This document shows, in pieces, positions 16,959 to 25,880 of a stretch of 64,000 nt of DNA. The stretch comes from Fusibacter paucivorans. GTDB lineage: Bacteria; Bacillota; Clostridia; Peptostreptococcales; Acidaminobacteraceae. The first letter of the stretch is position 1. The number at the start of each line of letters is the position of its first letter. Both the position numbers and the translations under genes were made by a program. The stretch is taken from the NCBI RefSeq assembly GCF_018390735.1, contig NZ_JAHBCL010000001.1, positions 62,001 to 126,000 on the forward strand. Direction: 5' to 3'. A model generated the notes under the pieces. The model had not been told where the DNA came from. It saw only the letters and a list, made by a program, of their open reading frames with translations, and ran no database searches.

Positions 16959-17678
16959 TCACCCCTTCACTTGATACTTTTTCGCCTTTTCGGGCTCGAG
17001 TTGCGGCTTGAACAGCTGGTAGGCATGACGTCCGGTTTTCATCGGACGGATCACTTTAAACGCCTTCGCATCAGCGTCAATACCATATTGCTCAAACAGC
17101 TCTGTCAATGCATCCGCTTCGTCTGCCTCAATAGCATCGAGAAAAACGTTGCCGCCCATCTTGGATTCTGCTTCCGGATCACGTGTAAATATTTTGCCAA
17201 GATACATTGATTCTCCTGTTGCCTCGCCAATCTTGCCGAGGACGATTAGGTTACCCCCCATGGCCATGATGCCGCCCCATCTGCCTGCGTCGCCGCAGAC
17301 GATAATATTGCCGCCCTTCATGCCATAGCCGACGCGGCTGCCCGTATTGCCGTAAATGACAATATTGCCGCCGCAAATGTATGATCCCACATTGCATCCT
17401 GTATTTTTTTCAACGATCAGTTCGCCCGACATCATATCGTCTCCGGCGTACCAACCCACACTGCCCTTGACGCGAACGGTGAGTCCTTCTAAAAAACTGC
17501 CGGTGTAAAGACCGGTACTGTCATCAATAATCACTTCACCGTCGCCGGAAAGTCCGGCGCAGACGTTGTGCATGGCGTTAACCTTTGTCAGCGTCACCAC
17601 CGGCGATTCTGCAAGCTTTTCTCTTATGGCGCTGTTTAGATTGGCGTCACCTAGCTTTGATACGTCTATATATCCCAT
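16959..17678 (-). CDS. GXGXG-domain protein (glutamate synthase alpha-C-like, GlxC/MgsB type)
   Basis: A 239-residue right-handed beta-helix domain with repeated Gly motifs: GEVIIDDSTGLYTGSFLEG, CGGNIVIYGNTGSRVGYGMK and AMGGNLIVLG. It corresponds to the C-terminal structural domain of glutamate synthase, which couples the glutaminase and FMN sites. It starts 13 nt inside the end of the amidotransferase gene, so translation is coupled. GAGG precedes the ATG at 17678. Confidence 0.88.
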   Translation of the reverse strand: MGYIDVSKLGDANLNSAIREKLAESPVVTLTKVNAMHNVCAGLSGDGEVIIDDSTGLYTGSFLEGLTVRVKGSVGWYAGDDMMSGELIVEKNTGCNVGSYICGGNIVIYGNTGSRVGYGMKGGNIIVCGDAGRWGGIMAMGGNLIVLGKIGEATGESMYLGKIFTRDPEAESKMGGNVFLDAIEADEADALTELFEQYGIDADAKAFKVIRPMKTGRHAYQLFKPQLEPEKAKKYQVKG

Positions 17679-18562
17679 ACGCGCACCTCACCCGGTTCCA
17701 TTTCCACTGCAAAAACTTCTTCATCCATAATGTTGAATTCAATTTGCTCTGAACCCAATAGGATATAGTCATCGGCTTCTACCACGAGCAGCGGCTTGAT
17801 GCCCAGTTGATCCTTCACAAAACCAATTTGATTTTCCGTGGATGCGATGATGCAGTAAATGCCATCCATATTTTCAGATGCATATTTCAGTGCCGCTTCC
17901 AAATCGCCGCCGTTTTCACGCATAGCATAGGCGATGAGATGGCTTGCCGCCTCTGAATCGTTCATGGTTTTAAACGTTGCACCCTTTGACTCCAGAAAAC
18001 GTCTCAACTTAAAGTAATTTGTAAACTGGCCGTTATGCACCATGGCAAGCCCCGGATAAAAAGGTGAGACAAAAGGATGCGCCGCATTGATGTCTTCAGC
18101 GCTCTCCGTCGCCATGCGCACGTGGCCAATGCCATGTCTGCAAGGCGTATGGTCGATGGTATGTTTCGAAAGCAACTCATCCAAGTAACCGCCTTCTTTG
18201 TATACCTTAATGCCGTTTCCGACGGAGTGAACCGTCGTACCGCTGTTGGCGTTAATCGCCGTATGCAACGCTTCAACCTCTGTATCAACCATTGCCAGTT
18301 CAAATTCTACAATGGGAATCGTCGACTTTGCTTCAACGACTTTTTCGGAAACGATTTCACCATAACACTCGATGATTTCAATGAGTTTTTCATACAACGC
18401 CATCTCCTTAAGGGATACCCTCAGGCAAATGCGCTCCGTTTTGGGAAATACCGCAATACCACTGGCATCCGGTCCCCTATGCTGTATATACGTCAACATC
18501 TTCAAAAGGTCTTTGGAGATATCGGTTTCATTTTTGCTGATAATGCCTGCTATGCCACACAT
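17666..18562 (-). CDS. Class II glutamine amidotransferase (GlxB/MgsA type)
   Basis: A 298-residue N-terminal-nucleophile amidotransferase beginning MCGIAGII, so Cys2 becomes the catalytic residue after Met removal. Other signatures are QHRGPDASG, GIGHVRMAT and MVHNGQFTNY. A longer frame from a GTG at 18568 would bury the cysteine, and GGAGG sits 7 nt before the ATG at 18562. It releases ammonia, or in the N-methylglutamate route methylamine from gamma-glutamylmethylamide, for the FMN subunit. Confidence 0.88.
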   Translation of the reverse strand: MCGIAGIISKNETDISKDLLKMLTYIQHRGPDASGIAVFPKTERICLRVSLKEMALYEKLIEIIECYGEIVSEKVVEAKSTIPIVEFELAMVDTEVEALHTAINANSGTTVHSVGNGIKVYKEGGYLDELLSKHTIDHTPCRHGIGHVRMATESAEDINAAHPFVSPFYPGLAMVHNGQFTNYFKLRRFLESKGATFKTMNDSEAASHLIAYAMRENGGDLEAALKYASENMDGIYCIIASTENQIGFVKDQLGIKPLLVVEADDYILLGSEQIEFNIMDEEVFAVEMEPGEVRVWDI

Positions 18563-18598
18563 AAACACGCCTCCAATTCAATCTCATATTCAAGGTTA

Positions 18599-19963
18599 TC
18601 AGACGTGATATGAATACGTCATCCATTCCCAGTCTGTTACAAATTTCTTATATTCTGTTGCTTCCTTGCGCTTCAGTTTCACAAAGAGATCCGTTAGTTC
18701 CTTGCCCACTGAATCGAGGAGGATATCGTCTGCTTCCAGTGCATCCAGTGATGATGACAGCGTCGTTGGGAGCGCCTGTGTCTGTCTGCTGATATCGCGG
18801 TAAAGGTCTGTGGTCACAACTTCCGGCGGCTCAATTTTATTCATGATGCCATCTAGACCTGCCGCCAGAATACTCGCCATGGCAAGGTATGGATTTGATG
18901 CGGCACTGGCTGCTCTGATCTCCATACGCGTTGCTTTGCCCCGCTCATTTGGCACGCGGATGTAAGTGGTGCGATTGTCATAGCCCCATCCGATAAAGAT
19001 CGGTGCAAAAGAATCCGGCTGATAGCGTTTATAGCAGTTAATCGTCGGTGACAGAAACGGTGTAATCCCAAGTGCGTGTTTGCAAAGACCACCGATAAAA
19101 TGCTTGAGCGTGTCCGATATACCATCCGGTTTTTCAGGATCATAGCAAACGTTTTCACCTGTTTCAAGGTCATTGAACGAAACGTGAAAATGACAGCCGC
19201 TGCCGCCCGGCGCTTCCTTTGGCTTCGCCATAAACGTCACCATCAAATCGTTAAGCTCTGCAATGTCTTTGCTCATAGACTTAAACAATGCGTTTTCATC
19301 CGCAGCCCTTACCGCATTGGCATGTCGCCAGTTATACTCAAATTGACCCGGGTAATATTCATGATTCATATAGAGGACGTTGAATCCCATCTTGCTGAAC
19401 GTATTGGTCATTTGATAGAGAAAACGCTTTGGATCAATGCGTTTATTAACCGTGTAACAAGTGGCTGGCTGATTGGTATAAGGCACGATACTGCCGTCTG
19501 TCGTCTTATTGTAAACATAGAATTCAAGTTCGCTTGCTGCAATGGGATCAAGTCCAATCGCATGATATGCCTCAACCATTTTTTTCAAAAACCCTCTTGG
19601 CGACTGTTCTACCGGTGCCCCGCCAAAATAAAGATCGCCAAGTATCATCGCCGTCTGTTCGCAGTGCGGCAACAGGGTAAATGTTGAAGGATCGCCAATG
19701 ATTTTCATGTCTTCACATGTTTCTGATATAAACCGCGAAGGTACAATATCATTGTCGTATGACATTTGCAGTGATGCGATGCAGAAAGCAATGCCCTCGT
19801 GAATTATTTCTTCCAGCATCGACACCGGCATGAGTTTGCCGCGATTAATGCCTAAAATATCTGTGTACTCCAATCGGATCATTTCAATCCCGTTTTCTTC
19901 GATCATCTTTTTCATATCAGCGATGGTCAATTGTTCATGTCCCGTATACTTATCTTTCGCCAT
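18599..19963 (-). CDS. Glutamine-synthetase-family gamma-glutamyl ligase (GlnT/GMAS-like)
   Basis: A 454-residue ATP-dependent ligase. Metal and ATP motifs are visible: ASELEFYVY, GGSGCHFHVSF, NCYKRYQPDSFAP and RVPNERGKATRMEIRAAS. The usual RxPDPxANPY segment reads RAASAASNPY, a change in the glutamate/ammonia end of the active site. This fits a gamma-glutamylamide synthetase better than housekeeping GlnA. Its position just before the split glutamate synthase matches gmaS-mgsABC clusters, where methylamine is ligated to glutamate. The substrate here is inferred. Start at 19963 with GGAGAGAGG upstream. Confidence 0.85.
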   Translation of the reverse strand: MAKDKYTGHEQLTIADMKKMIEENGIEMIRLEYTDILGINRGKLMPVSMLEEIIHEGIAFCIASLQMSYDNDIVPSRFISETCEDMKIIGDPSTFTLLPHCEQTAMILGDLYFGGAPVEQSPRGFLKKMVEAYHAIGLDPIAASELEFYVYNKTTDGSIVPYTNQPATCYTVNKRIDPKRFLYQMTNTFSKMGFNVLYMNHEYYPGQFEYNWRHANAVRAADENALFKSMSKDIAELNDLMVTFMAKPKEAPGGSGCHFHVSFNDLETGENVCYDPEKPDGISDTLKHFIGGLCKHALGITPFLSPTINCYKRYQPDSFAPIFIGWGYDNRTTYIRVPNERGKATRMEIRAASAASNPYLAMASILAAGLDGIMNKIEPPEVVTTDLYRDISRQTQALPTTLSSSLDALEADDILLDSVGKELTDLFVKLKRKEATEYKKFVTDWEWMTYSYHV

Positions 19964-20323
19964 ATCCTCTCTCCTTATTGCTAATCGCCTGTGGGAATAT
20001 GCCCACACACTTCTTCATAGATCTCTTTTAGCCATTCTCTTTTCTGCTTATGCTTCTCTCTCATTTGTCTCTTCAAATGATCTCTTTGACTTCCTTTTGA
20101 CTTCCTTGATTTGTTTTTTGCTTTATTGTACATTTGTCCTTTTTAATAACTGTTTAAAGCAGCTGCCCTTTCAAGTAACTGAAAGGGCAATCGCATCGTA
20201 AACAACCGTGTTTTAACGTCCATTTAAATAGAAAGCTTTCTTGGCAGAATAATCAATCGGACGCCATTGTCCACCATTCAGCCATCAAATCACTCTCGTG
20301 TATGCCTTTATGCCTTTAATCTT
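19964..20323. other. Intra-operon gap with hairpin and low-complexity pyrimidine stretch
   Basis: About 360 nt between the permease and the ligase gene. A 9-bp hairpin at 20165-20188 (GCCCTTTCA/TGAAAGGGC) has no T tract on either strand, so it is more likely an RNA-processing or stability element than a terminator. 20040-20130 is T/C-rich on the plus strand and contains two copies of TTGACTTCCTT. No gene is seen. Confidence 0.55.
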
Positions 20324-21736
20324 TTACACCGCTTCAACAGGTACTGCCGCTTCATCATTGTCAAATTCAAGTGAATCATTAATAATTTGCTCGATTGGCA
20401 CCGGTTTAAACGGCTTCACTTTCATAACGCCTACTACCCAGACGTATGCATAGACGATGAGCAGCGCAAACAAGATGCCGAATACTTTATAGATTTCAAG
20501 CCTTGAGGTCATATCTGAACTGATATTCCAGATCATATAGACATTTCCCAGTATACCGATAATCTGAGGTAATCCCATGAAAACCAATTTTTGATTGCGT
20601 TCCATATCTGGATAGCGCTTTCTTAAAACCAATACATTCATGTGCGTCATTATATAGGAAAGAAGCCAGAAACACGATGCTGCTAAAATCACATTGGTAA
20701 GACTCGTCGAGTCTGTATAACCTGATACCAACATGATGAAGTCCGCGCCTGCGATGAATATCAATCCAAATATCGGTGCTCCGAGCTTATTGGTCTTTGC
20801 CATAAATTTTGGAAACATTTTTTCTTCTGCCATGCCCATAACAATTCTGGCACTGCTGGATAAAACAGTATTTAATGTGCTAATTCCCGCCAGTATCGTA
20901 ATAAAGCCCATCCACATTTTCCCGAAGTTTCCCAAGACAGCTTCTGCGAAGAGCATATGCGGCATTGGTGATGAAGCCAACGCATCAAGCGTCACGTAAT
21001 TGGTCATACCAACACCTAAAATCCCTTGAATGACAAAGAGAAGTATCAGTGCAATGACCATGGAAAGCAGTACATCTCGCTTTGGATTTTTCAAATCCTT
21101 AGCCACGGGGATAATAAATTCAACCCCAATGAAGAGCCAAAACGCCACAGCCGATAAACTCATAACACCACCAACACCTGTAATGACCGGTGCCGTCTGT
21201 TCTGCTGCCGTAATAACAGTGCCTGTTCCCAGTTTAAAGAAACTGATAATGCCCATGCCGGTAAGTGAACCCAGCAGGAGGAAAACAACGATATTTTGAA
21301 CCTTTGAGAAAAGGTCGACGCCAAAGAAGTTGACAATGCTTAAAATAATAAGCACACTTGTGCCAATTACCACTGCCGGGATCTGCGGGAAAAATTCATT
21401 AAGTACCATGCCGCACATTGCCGCTTCGACTGATGATGCGAAGATCATCGTAATGACATAGGCAGCAATGTTTGAAATCATGGATGCCACCGGTCCAAGA
21501 CCTACCAGTGAATACTGTCCCACACCCCCATCGACGTTCGGCATGAGCTGATGTAATTCTGCAAATGAGATCGCGATAAATGCATTTAAAATTACGACGA
21601 CAAATAATGGCAGTATAAATGCCTTTCCAGAAAGGCCAACGCCCATCCCCAAGGATAGTAAACAACTTGTCGCAACAATGAGTCCGACACATACGGCAAC
21701 TGCGCTGCCAAGTCCCAATTTCCCAGTACTATTCAT
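20324..21736 (-). CDS. APC-superfamily amino acid/amine permease
   Basis: A 470-residue protein with about twelve membrane segments. The first, GLGSAVAVCVGLIVATSCLL, holds the unwound substrate-binding helix of the APC family. AFWLFIGVEFIIPVAKDLKNPKRD matches the conserved helix 6 to loop region. The C-terminal tail is acidic. It is the first gene of the amine-oxidation operon and probably imports its substrate. Start at 21736 (AAGGAGTG upstream); the preceding residues of the open frame lack a ribosome site. A strong promoter lies 100 nt upstream. Confidence 0.88.
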   Translation of the reverse strand: MNSTGKLGLGSAVAVCVGLIVATSCLLSLGMGVGLSGKAFILPLFVVVILNAFIAISFAELHQLMPNVDGGVGQYSLVGLGPVASMISNIAAYVITMIFASSVEAAMCGMVLNEFFPQIPAVVIGTSVLIILSIVNFFGVDLFSKVQNIVVFLLLGSLTGMGIISFFKLGTGTVITAAEQTAPVITGVGGVMSLSAVAFWLFIGVEFIIPVAKDLKNPKRDVLLSMVIALILLFVIQGILGVGMTNYVTLDALASSPMPHMLFAEAVLGNFGKMWMGFITILAGISTLNTVLSSSARIVMGMAEEKMFPKFMAKTNKLGAPIFGLIFIAGADFIMLVSGYTDSTSLTNVILAASCFWLLSYIMTHMNVLVLRKRYPDMERNQKLVFMGLPQIIGILGNVYMIWNISSDMTSRLEIYKVFGILFALLIVYAYVWVVGVMKVKPFKPVPIEQIINDSLEFDNDEAAVPVEAV

Positions 21737-21776
21737 ACCAAACACTCCTTTCGAAATAAAAGAAGACAGAATCACG

Positions 21777-21808
21777 AAGGCGTTGCATCACTCTTGATAC
21801 AACGCCTT
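21777..21808 (-). promoter_or_regulatory. Leader hairpin of the permease operon
   Basis: On the minus strand AAGGCGTTG pairs with CAACGCCTT around a 14-nt loop, inside the 5' leader between the start site (about 21829) and the permease ribosome site. There is no T tract, so attenuation is possible but unproven. Confidence 0.6.
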
Positions 21809-21835
21809 TGTCTCCCGTCTGTTTAATTTTGTTTG

Positions 21836-21880
21836 ATTATACATGGAGCGTCTATAATTTGTCAATATACAATATACAAC
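21836..21880 (-). promoter_or_regulatory. Promoter of the amine-oxidation operon, with direct repeats
   Basis: The minus strand reads TTGACA (21860-21865), an 18-nt spacer and TATAAT (21836-21841). Directly upstream, and running into the -35, are iterated heptamers TTGTATA, TTGTATA, TTGACAA. These could be a binding site for the regulator encoded next to it. The gap 21737-22052 holds nothing else that I can identify. Confidence 0.75.
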
Positions 21881-22052
21881 TTTTTATTGGCATTTTATTG
21901 GCATTTTGGCTTTAAGCTTTCTCCCAACCCGCTTTTGGGTTGCGAATAAATTTGAATTTTCTAATAAATTTGTTCGCAAAATCATCCCTTCATAAAAAAG
22001 CCTCATTTTCTCACATCGCTTCTGGATCATGTGAAAAAACGAGGAAGGCAAA

Positions 22053-23513
22053 TCATCGTTCAAGTAATCGGTTAAGCTGCTTATTTCGCCAATGATCATT
22101 CTTTGTGATTGGCGGAATCCGATGCCAAATATCCTTTAGGTATTGAAAATATCCGCCGATAACCGTCAATTCTCGACAGTAAATCGCCCGATCATAACGT
22201 TCGGGATTCCAAGCAATTACAATACTGTCATCCTGTACGCTGATACAACTTTTATCAATGTTTAAGTTGAGGTTTTTAAACGATGTCAGTACCATGGTAT
22301 AGGCATCATTATTTTTAATCGTCGTTAAATAGGCCAGCTGCTGATGGAAAAGCGCTTTACGAATGCGAACTTCTTTCCCAACGATAATCGAGAGGTCATA
22401 ATCGATGACATGCGATGCATCCGCGGCAAGTTCTAAGGCGTCTAAATTATAGATCTGTACATAGTGGCAATGGCTTCGAAGCGCCCTTCGCTTGCGATTG
22501 GCCTCAAGGCAAAGCGCTTGAATCGCATCGGGTACATTGTTATCTTCGAGTATCTGTTTTAAAAGCGCAATAGGCATATTGCGGAATGTCGGCATCTGAT
22601 TAATCATATACGTTATCTGCTTCTCTTTAAAATGTGTTTCCATAATGTTCAGCATATCCGTTGGATCTTTCAAATCTGATGCGTAAATAAGCTGATTGGA
22701 ACGCGCCATAATGGCATGAATTGCCTTTCCGTAAAACGCAATACTCGCAGCATCTCTGTGAATCAGCGCAATGTGGTTCGCATGATTTTTGTCAATGCTC
22801 ATCCCAATCAATGACAGATGATTCTCAATGAGATAGATCCCCTCATTGTAGATTTCCTCTGTATTTTTATAGACATAGCGCACTTCGACATTTCTGGAAA
22901 GATATACCGGCAGCCATCTTAAGATCACTACGTACGGACGATAAGAATCTGTCATATAGTCAATAATCACGACTTTATGCCCGAGGCTTACCACTTTAAG
23001 AATATTTTCAATCATGGCTTTTAATGCATCAGGATCGACATCATCCCACTGAATATCACCAAAGTCACCAATATAAACGCGCTGCCCAGGCGGTAGCTTG
23101 TAAATCGTCTCCCAAAAAATCGTCATGGCGTGCCGCCAACCATCATACCCTGTATGGACGCCGACAGTAACCTGCTCGCCACTCTCTGCATCCGTACTTG
23201 ACGCGGCTAATTCAACATCTTCTGTAAGCCAGGCTTTCAGCGCTTCCCCAAAAGCCTCCACCGTGTCAAAAGGCCCCTCATAGCCTGAGGCTTCCAAATT
23301 GGCTAAGAGCTGTTTCTGCTGATATGTAAATGGCTCACTTAGAAAATAGGCAGCCATTTTTGCCGTATATTTAGATCTGAACTTCAATTTTCGCTGACCG
23401 TTTTTCCACTTGCTCACCGTGGTAATATCCGTTCCAATTTCCAGTGCAAGGGTTTTACCCGTCACGTTGAGTTGTTCCATGACGAGGCCGAGACGCGTGT
23501 TTACCTGTGCCAT
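22053..23513 (-). CDS. Putative regulator: N-terminal XRE-like helix-turn-helix with large unknown domain
   Basis: A 486-residue protein. Residues 1-60 look like a lambda-type helix-turn-helix (LGLVMEQLNVTGKTLALEIG, then TDITTVSKWKNGQRKLKFRS). The remaining ~420 residues, with TIYKLPPGQRVYIGDFGDIQW, VVIIDYMTDSYRPYVVILRW and RNVEVRYVYKNTEEIYNEGIY, match no family that I can name. I read it as a transcription factor with a large sensory domain. It lies immediately upstream of the amine operon in the same direction, and the repeats near 21860 are a natural target. Start at 23513 with AAGGAG upstream. Confidence 0.68.
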   Translation of the reverse strand: MAQVNTRLGLVMEQLNVTGKTLALEIGTDITTVSKWKNGQRKLKFRSKYTAKMAAYFLSEPFTYQQKQLLANLEASGYEGPFDTVEAFGEALKAWLTEDVELAASSTDAESGEQVTVGVHTGYDGWRHAMTIFWETIYKLPPGQRVYIGDFGDIQWDDVDPDALKAMIENILKVVSLGHKVVIIDYMTDSYRPYVVILRWLPVYLSRNVEVRYVYKNTEEIYNEGIYLIENHLSLIGMSIDKNHANHIALIHRDAASIAFYGKAIHAIMARSNQLIYASDLKDPTDMLNIMETHFKEKQITYMINQMPTFRNMPIALLKQILEDNNVPDAIQALCLEANRKRRALRSHCHYVQIYNLDALELAADASHVIDYDLSIIVGKEVRIRKALFHQQLAYLTTIKNNDAYTMVLTSFKNLNLNIDKSCISVQDDSIVIAWNPERYDRAIYCRELTVIGGYFQYLKDIWHRIPPITKNDHWRNKQLNRLLER

Positions 23514-23641
23514 AACGTTCTCCTTTTCTGCGGGGTGCTCATCATATGGCATTTGCCATTGCCGCATCCTTTCAACGCAGCTTTTGACTTGCGAACAGTT
23601 CAATTCTAAACATTTTCAGTCCTGCTGTCAATGAACCTCTA

Positions 23642-24271
23642 CTACTCGTAAAGCCGGCTTTCATCTTTCAAATGTTTCGCTTCTCTAACCGATTTAACCA
23701 TTGGCCTTCCAAACAGAATCCCCAATATCAACAAGAGTCCACGAATACCCCAAATCAAAGCAATCGTACTATTGACAGCTGCCGGCAAGAAAGTCAATGC
23801 GAATAAGACAGCAGTCATCATCACTTCCCATCCATACACCATCGCAACTGCTTTAACGGATTCATACTGATCGGCTGCATCAGTATGAAGTTCAAAAGGT
23901 TGTCCATCTTGTTCTTTTTCCAAAATCAGCAATTCGTTATTATAATTGCCCGGCGCCGTTGCAATCTGACCAAAACCCTTGCCATAAGGCCGCCACTTAA
24001 CTTTGCCAAAAGCGTATTTAAGTCCAATATTTTTTGTAAACGTCCTAAACCCCATTGTCTCTATATAAGCTTGATAATCTTTTGCTCTTGCATTGGTCAA
24101 ATTCCCTGCAAAAATCACAGCGTACTCAAATGCATTTGGCTGACAAGATTCAAAATCATAGGTCAACATGCCGCATCCTTTTAGGCGGTAACCACGCTTT
24201 GCCATATCGTTCAGCCATTTTTCCTGTCCATTGATAAAATCAAAAAAATATCGCCTAACGCGCTTTTGCAT
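23642..24271 (-). CDS. DUF2812 membrane protein
   Basis: A 209-residue protein. The N-terminal soluble DUF2812 domain contains RYFFDFINGQEKWLNDMAKR and GYRLKGCGMLTYDFE. Two C-terminal membrane helices lie at about 148-165 and 170-190. DUF2812 proteins are nearly always encoded with a PadR repressor and are thought to act in envelope stress; no biochemical role is established. Its ATG overlaps the PadR stop (TAATG), so the two are co-expressed. Confidence 0.87.
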   Translation of the reverse strand: MQKRVRRYFFDFINGQEKWLNDMAKRGYRLKGCGMLTYDFESCQPNAFEYAVIFAGNLTNARAKDYQAYIETMGFRTFTKNIGLKYAFGKVKWRPYGKGFGQIATAPGNYNNELLILEKEQDGQPFELHTDAADQYESVKAVAMVYGWEVMMTAVLFALTFLPAAVNSTIALIWGIRGLLLILGILFGRPMVKSVREAKHLKDESRLYE

Positions 24272-24612
24272 TATTTTCCATCTCCTTTTACGATTGAAGC
24301 AGCAAGCTTTAAAACTGCCTTCATGCGTTTTAACTCTTCTTCTGCCTTCTCTCTGCCAATCGCTGTAATCACATACGTCTTTTTCTTATTGTCCCTTTCA
24401 GAGTCGACAAGTCTAATCCATTTCTTTTTAACCAGTGTATTTAAAGCACCGTATAGGGTACCTGCCCCTAAAACCACGCGTCCGTTGGTCTCATTATCAA
24501 TAAACTGCATAATACCGTACCCGTGATTCGGCTGATAGACTGCCAGCAAGACGAGAAACGTCGTCTCCGTCAATGCACCGCCCTTTGCATGATCTCTAAT
24601 GGTCTTCACCAC
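24271..24612 (-). CDS. PadR-family transcriptional repressor
   Basis: A 113-residue winged-helix protein with ALTETTFLVLLAVYQPNHGYGIMQ and VVLGAGTLYGALNTLVKKKW, typical of PadR, and a C-terminal dimer helix. The start is uncertain: the frame opens with tandem GTG codons at 24612 and 24609, just after AAAGG with poor spacing. It precedes the DUF2812 gene and has an inverted-repeat operator over its own promoter. Confidence 0.88.
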   Translation of the reverse strand: MVKTIRDHAKGGALTETTFLVLLAVYQPNHGYGIMQFIDNETNGRVVLGAGTLYGALNTLVKKKWIRLVDSERDNKKKTYVITAIGREKAEEELKRMKAVLKLAASIVKGDGK

Positions 24613-24618
24613 CTTTAA

Positions 24619-24670
24619 TTATTACGTTTACTGTAATATGAAATATATCACTAAACGTAATAACTGTCAA
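24619..24670 (-). promoter_or_regulatory. padR promoter and PadR-type operator
   Basis: TTGACA (24665-24670), 17 nt, TATATT (24642-24647) on the minus strand. Perfect 12-bp arms TTATTACGTTTA (24619-24630) and TAAACGTAATAA (24652-24663) flank the -10 with a 21-nt gap. Binding would block the promoter, implying autorepression of padR-DUF2812. Confidence 0.85.
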
Positions 24671-24716
24671 CAGGTTTCTTTGATGGAATATCCTTTTCTC
24701 AGCAAAAAAGCACCAT

Positions 24717-24764
24717 AAAAAAACAGCCCCTTTTACGCTGTTGGACTGCGTAAGAGAAGCTGTT
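24717..24764 (-). terminator. Terminator downstream of buk
   Basis: On the minus strand ACAGC..TTACGC pairs with GCGTAA..GCTGT and is followed by seven T (complement of A24717-24723). Confidence 0.8.
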
Positions 24765-24812
24765 GTAAATCTCAAGCTAAATATTCATTCAGGTATTTTT
24801 ATACATTTGCGG

Positions 24813-25880
24813 CTAACCTTCGAAAACGTGCGCCGATTCTTCCCCCCGCAAAACACGAAGTGTGCCATTCGCAAGTGATTCCATTTCGTTTTCACCAGGA
24901 AGCAATGCAATTGGGGCAATAAACTTCACACGCTTAACAATCCAGTCCGTCAATATCTTAGAATAAGCGATGCCGCCGGTTAAAACGATGTAATCCACTT
25001 CCCCATCAACCACCGTTGCCAGCTCACCAATGCCTTTGGCTACTTGGTATGCCATCGCTTCATAAACGCGTTTTGCTTCCGCATCGCCTTCTGCAATGCG
25101 TTTTTCCACAACTCTGGCATCATGTGTACCGAGGTACGCCTTAAGTCCGCCGTTGCCGCGCAGCATCTTATGAGTCGTCCGCTTATCATAATCGCCGGAG
25201 AAACAGAGATCGATTAATTGCTTACAGGGTACACGTCCTGCACGCTCCGGCGAAAAAGGGCCTTCGTCATCTGAAATGATGTCAATCATTTGTCCTTTTG
25301 CATGAACGCTCAGGGAGATCCCGCCGCCTAGATGGGCAACGATGCAGTTCACATCCTGATAGCGCTTGTTATATGATGCAGCGGCTTTCATCGCCATCGC
25401 TCTTGAATTAAGCGTATGAACCGTACTGGTTCTTGGAATAACCGGCATCCCTGAAATTCGCGCAATATCCTGAAGCTCGTCGACGCGAACAGAGTCGTAT
25501 ATATAGGCTTTGACACCGACACGCGATGCAATTTCATAGGCAATAATTGCCCCTAGATTGGATGCATGCTCCAGTGCAGGACGATTCTTTAAAATATCCA
25601 GCATTGCCTCGTTGACTTCATAAGCACCTGATTTAACAGGCGGCAGCATACCCCCGCGTCCAACGACAGCCGATAGTTCATGTATGTCAAACCCTCTTGT
25701 TACAAGTGCCGATTCAACGACTTTCTTGCGCATTAAAAATTGATCCTGAACGTGTTCATATTTTTCAAGCTCGACGATATCATGTGAAAGCGTCTCTGTA
25801 AAAAGCTCTTTATCCTCTTCATACAGCGCTATTTTCGTCGATGTCGACCCTGGATTGATTGCCAGTATTTTATATGCCAT
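24813..25880 (-). CDS. buk: Butyrate kinase
   Basis: A 355-residue acetokinase-family enzyme. The phosphate motif AINPGSTSTKIALYE is at the N-terminus, and VAHLGGGISLSVHAKGQMID and DDEGPFSPERAGRVP follow. Length and sequence fit butyrate kinase and not acetate kinase (~400 residues). It makes ATP from butyryl phosphate (or branched-chain acyl phosphates) in the cytoplasm. It follows ptb in the same direction, the standard fermentative pair. Start at 25880 with GGGAGG upstream. Confidence 0.95.
   Translation of the reverse strand: MAYKILAINPGSTSTKIALYEEDKELFTETLSHDIVELEKYEHVQDQFLMRKKVVESALVTRGFDIHELSAVVGRGGMLPPVKSGAYEVNEAMLDILKNRPALEHASNLGAIIAYEIASRVGVKAYIYDSVRVDELQDIARISGMPVIPRTSTVHTLNSRAMAMKAAASYNKRYQDVNCIVAHLGGGISLSVHAKGQMIDIISDDEGPFSPERAGRVPCKQLIDLCFSGDYDKRTTHKMLRGNGGLKAYLGTHDARVVEKRIAEGDAEAKRVYEAMAYQVAKGIGELATVVDGEVDYIVLTGGIAYSKILTDWIVKRVKFIAPIALLPGENEMESLANGTLRVLRGEESAHVFEG

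Noticed and set aside
21777-21808. Possible glycine-type riboswitch in the permease leader
   Set aside because: Only a single hairpin is visible; none of the conserved glycine-aptamer segments are present.
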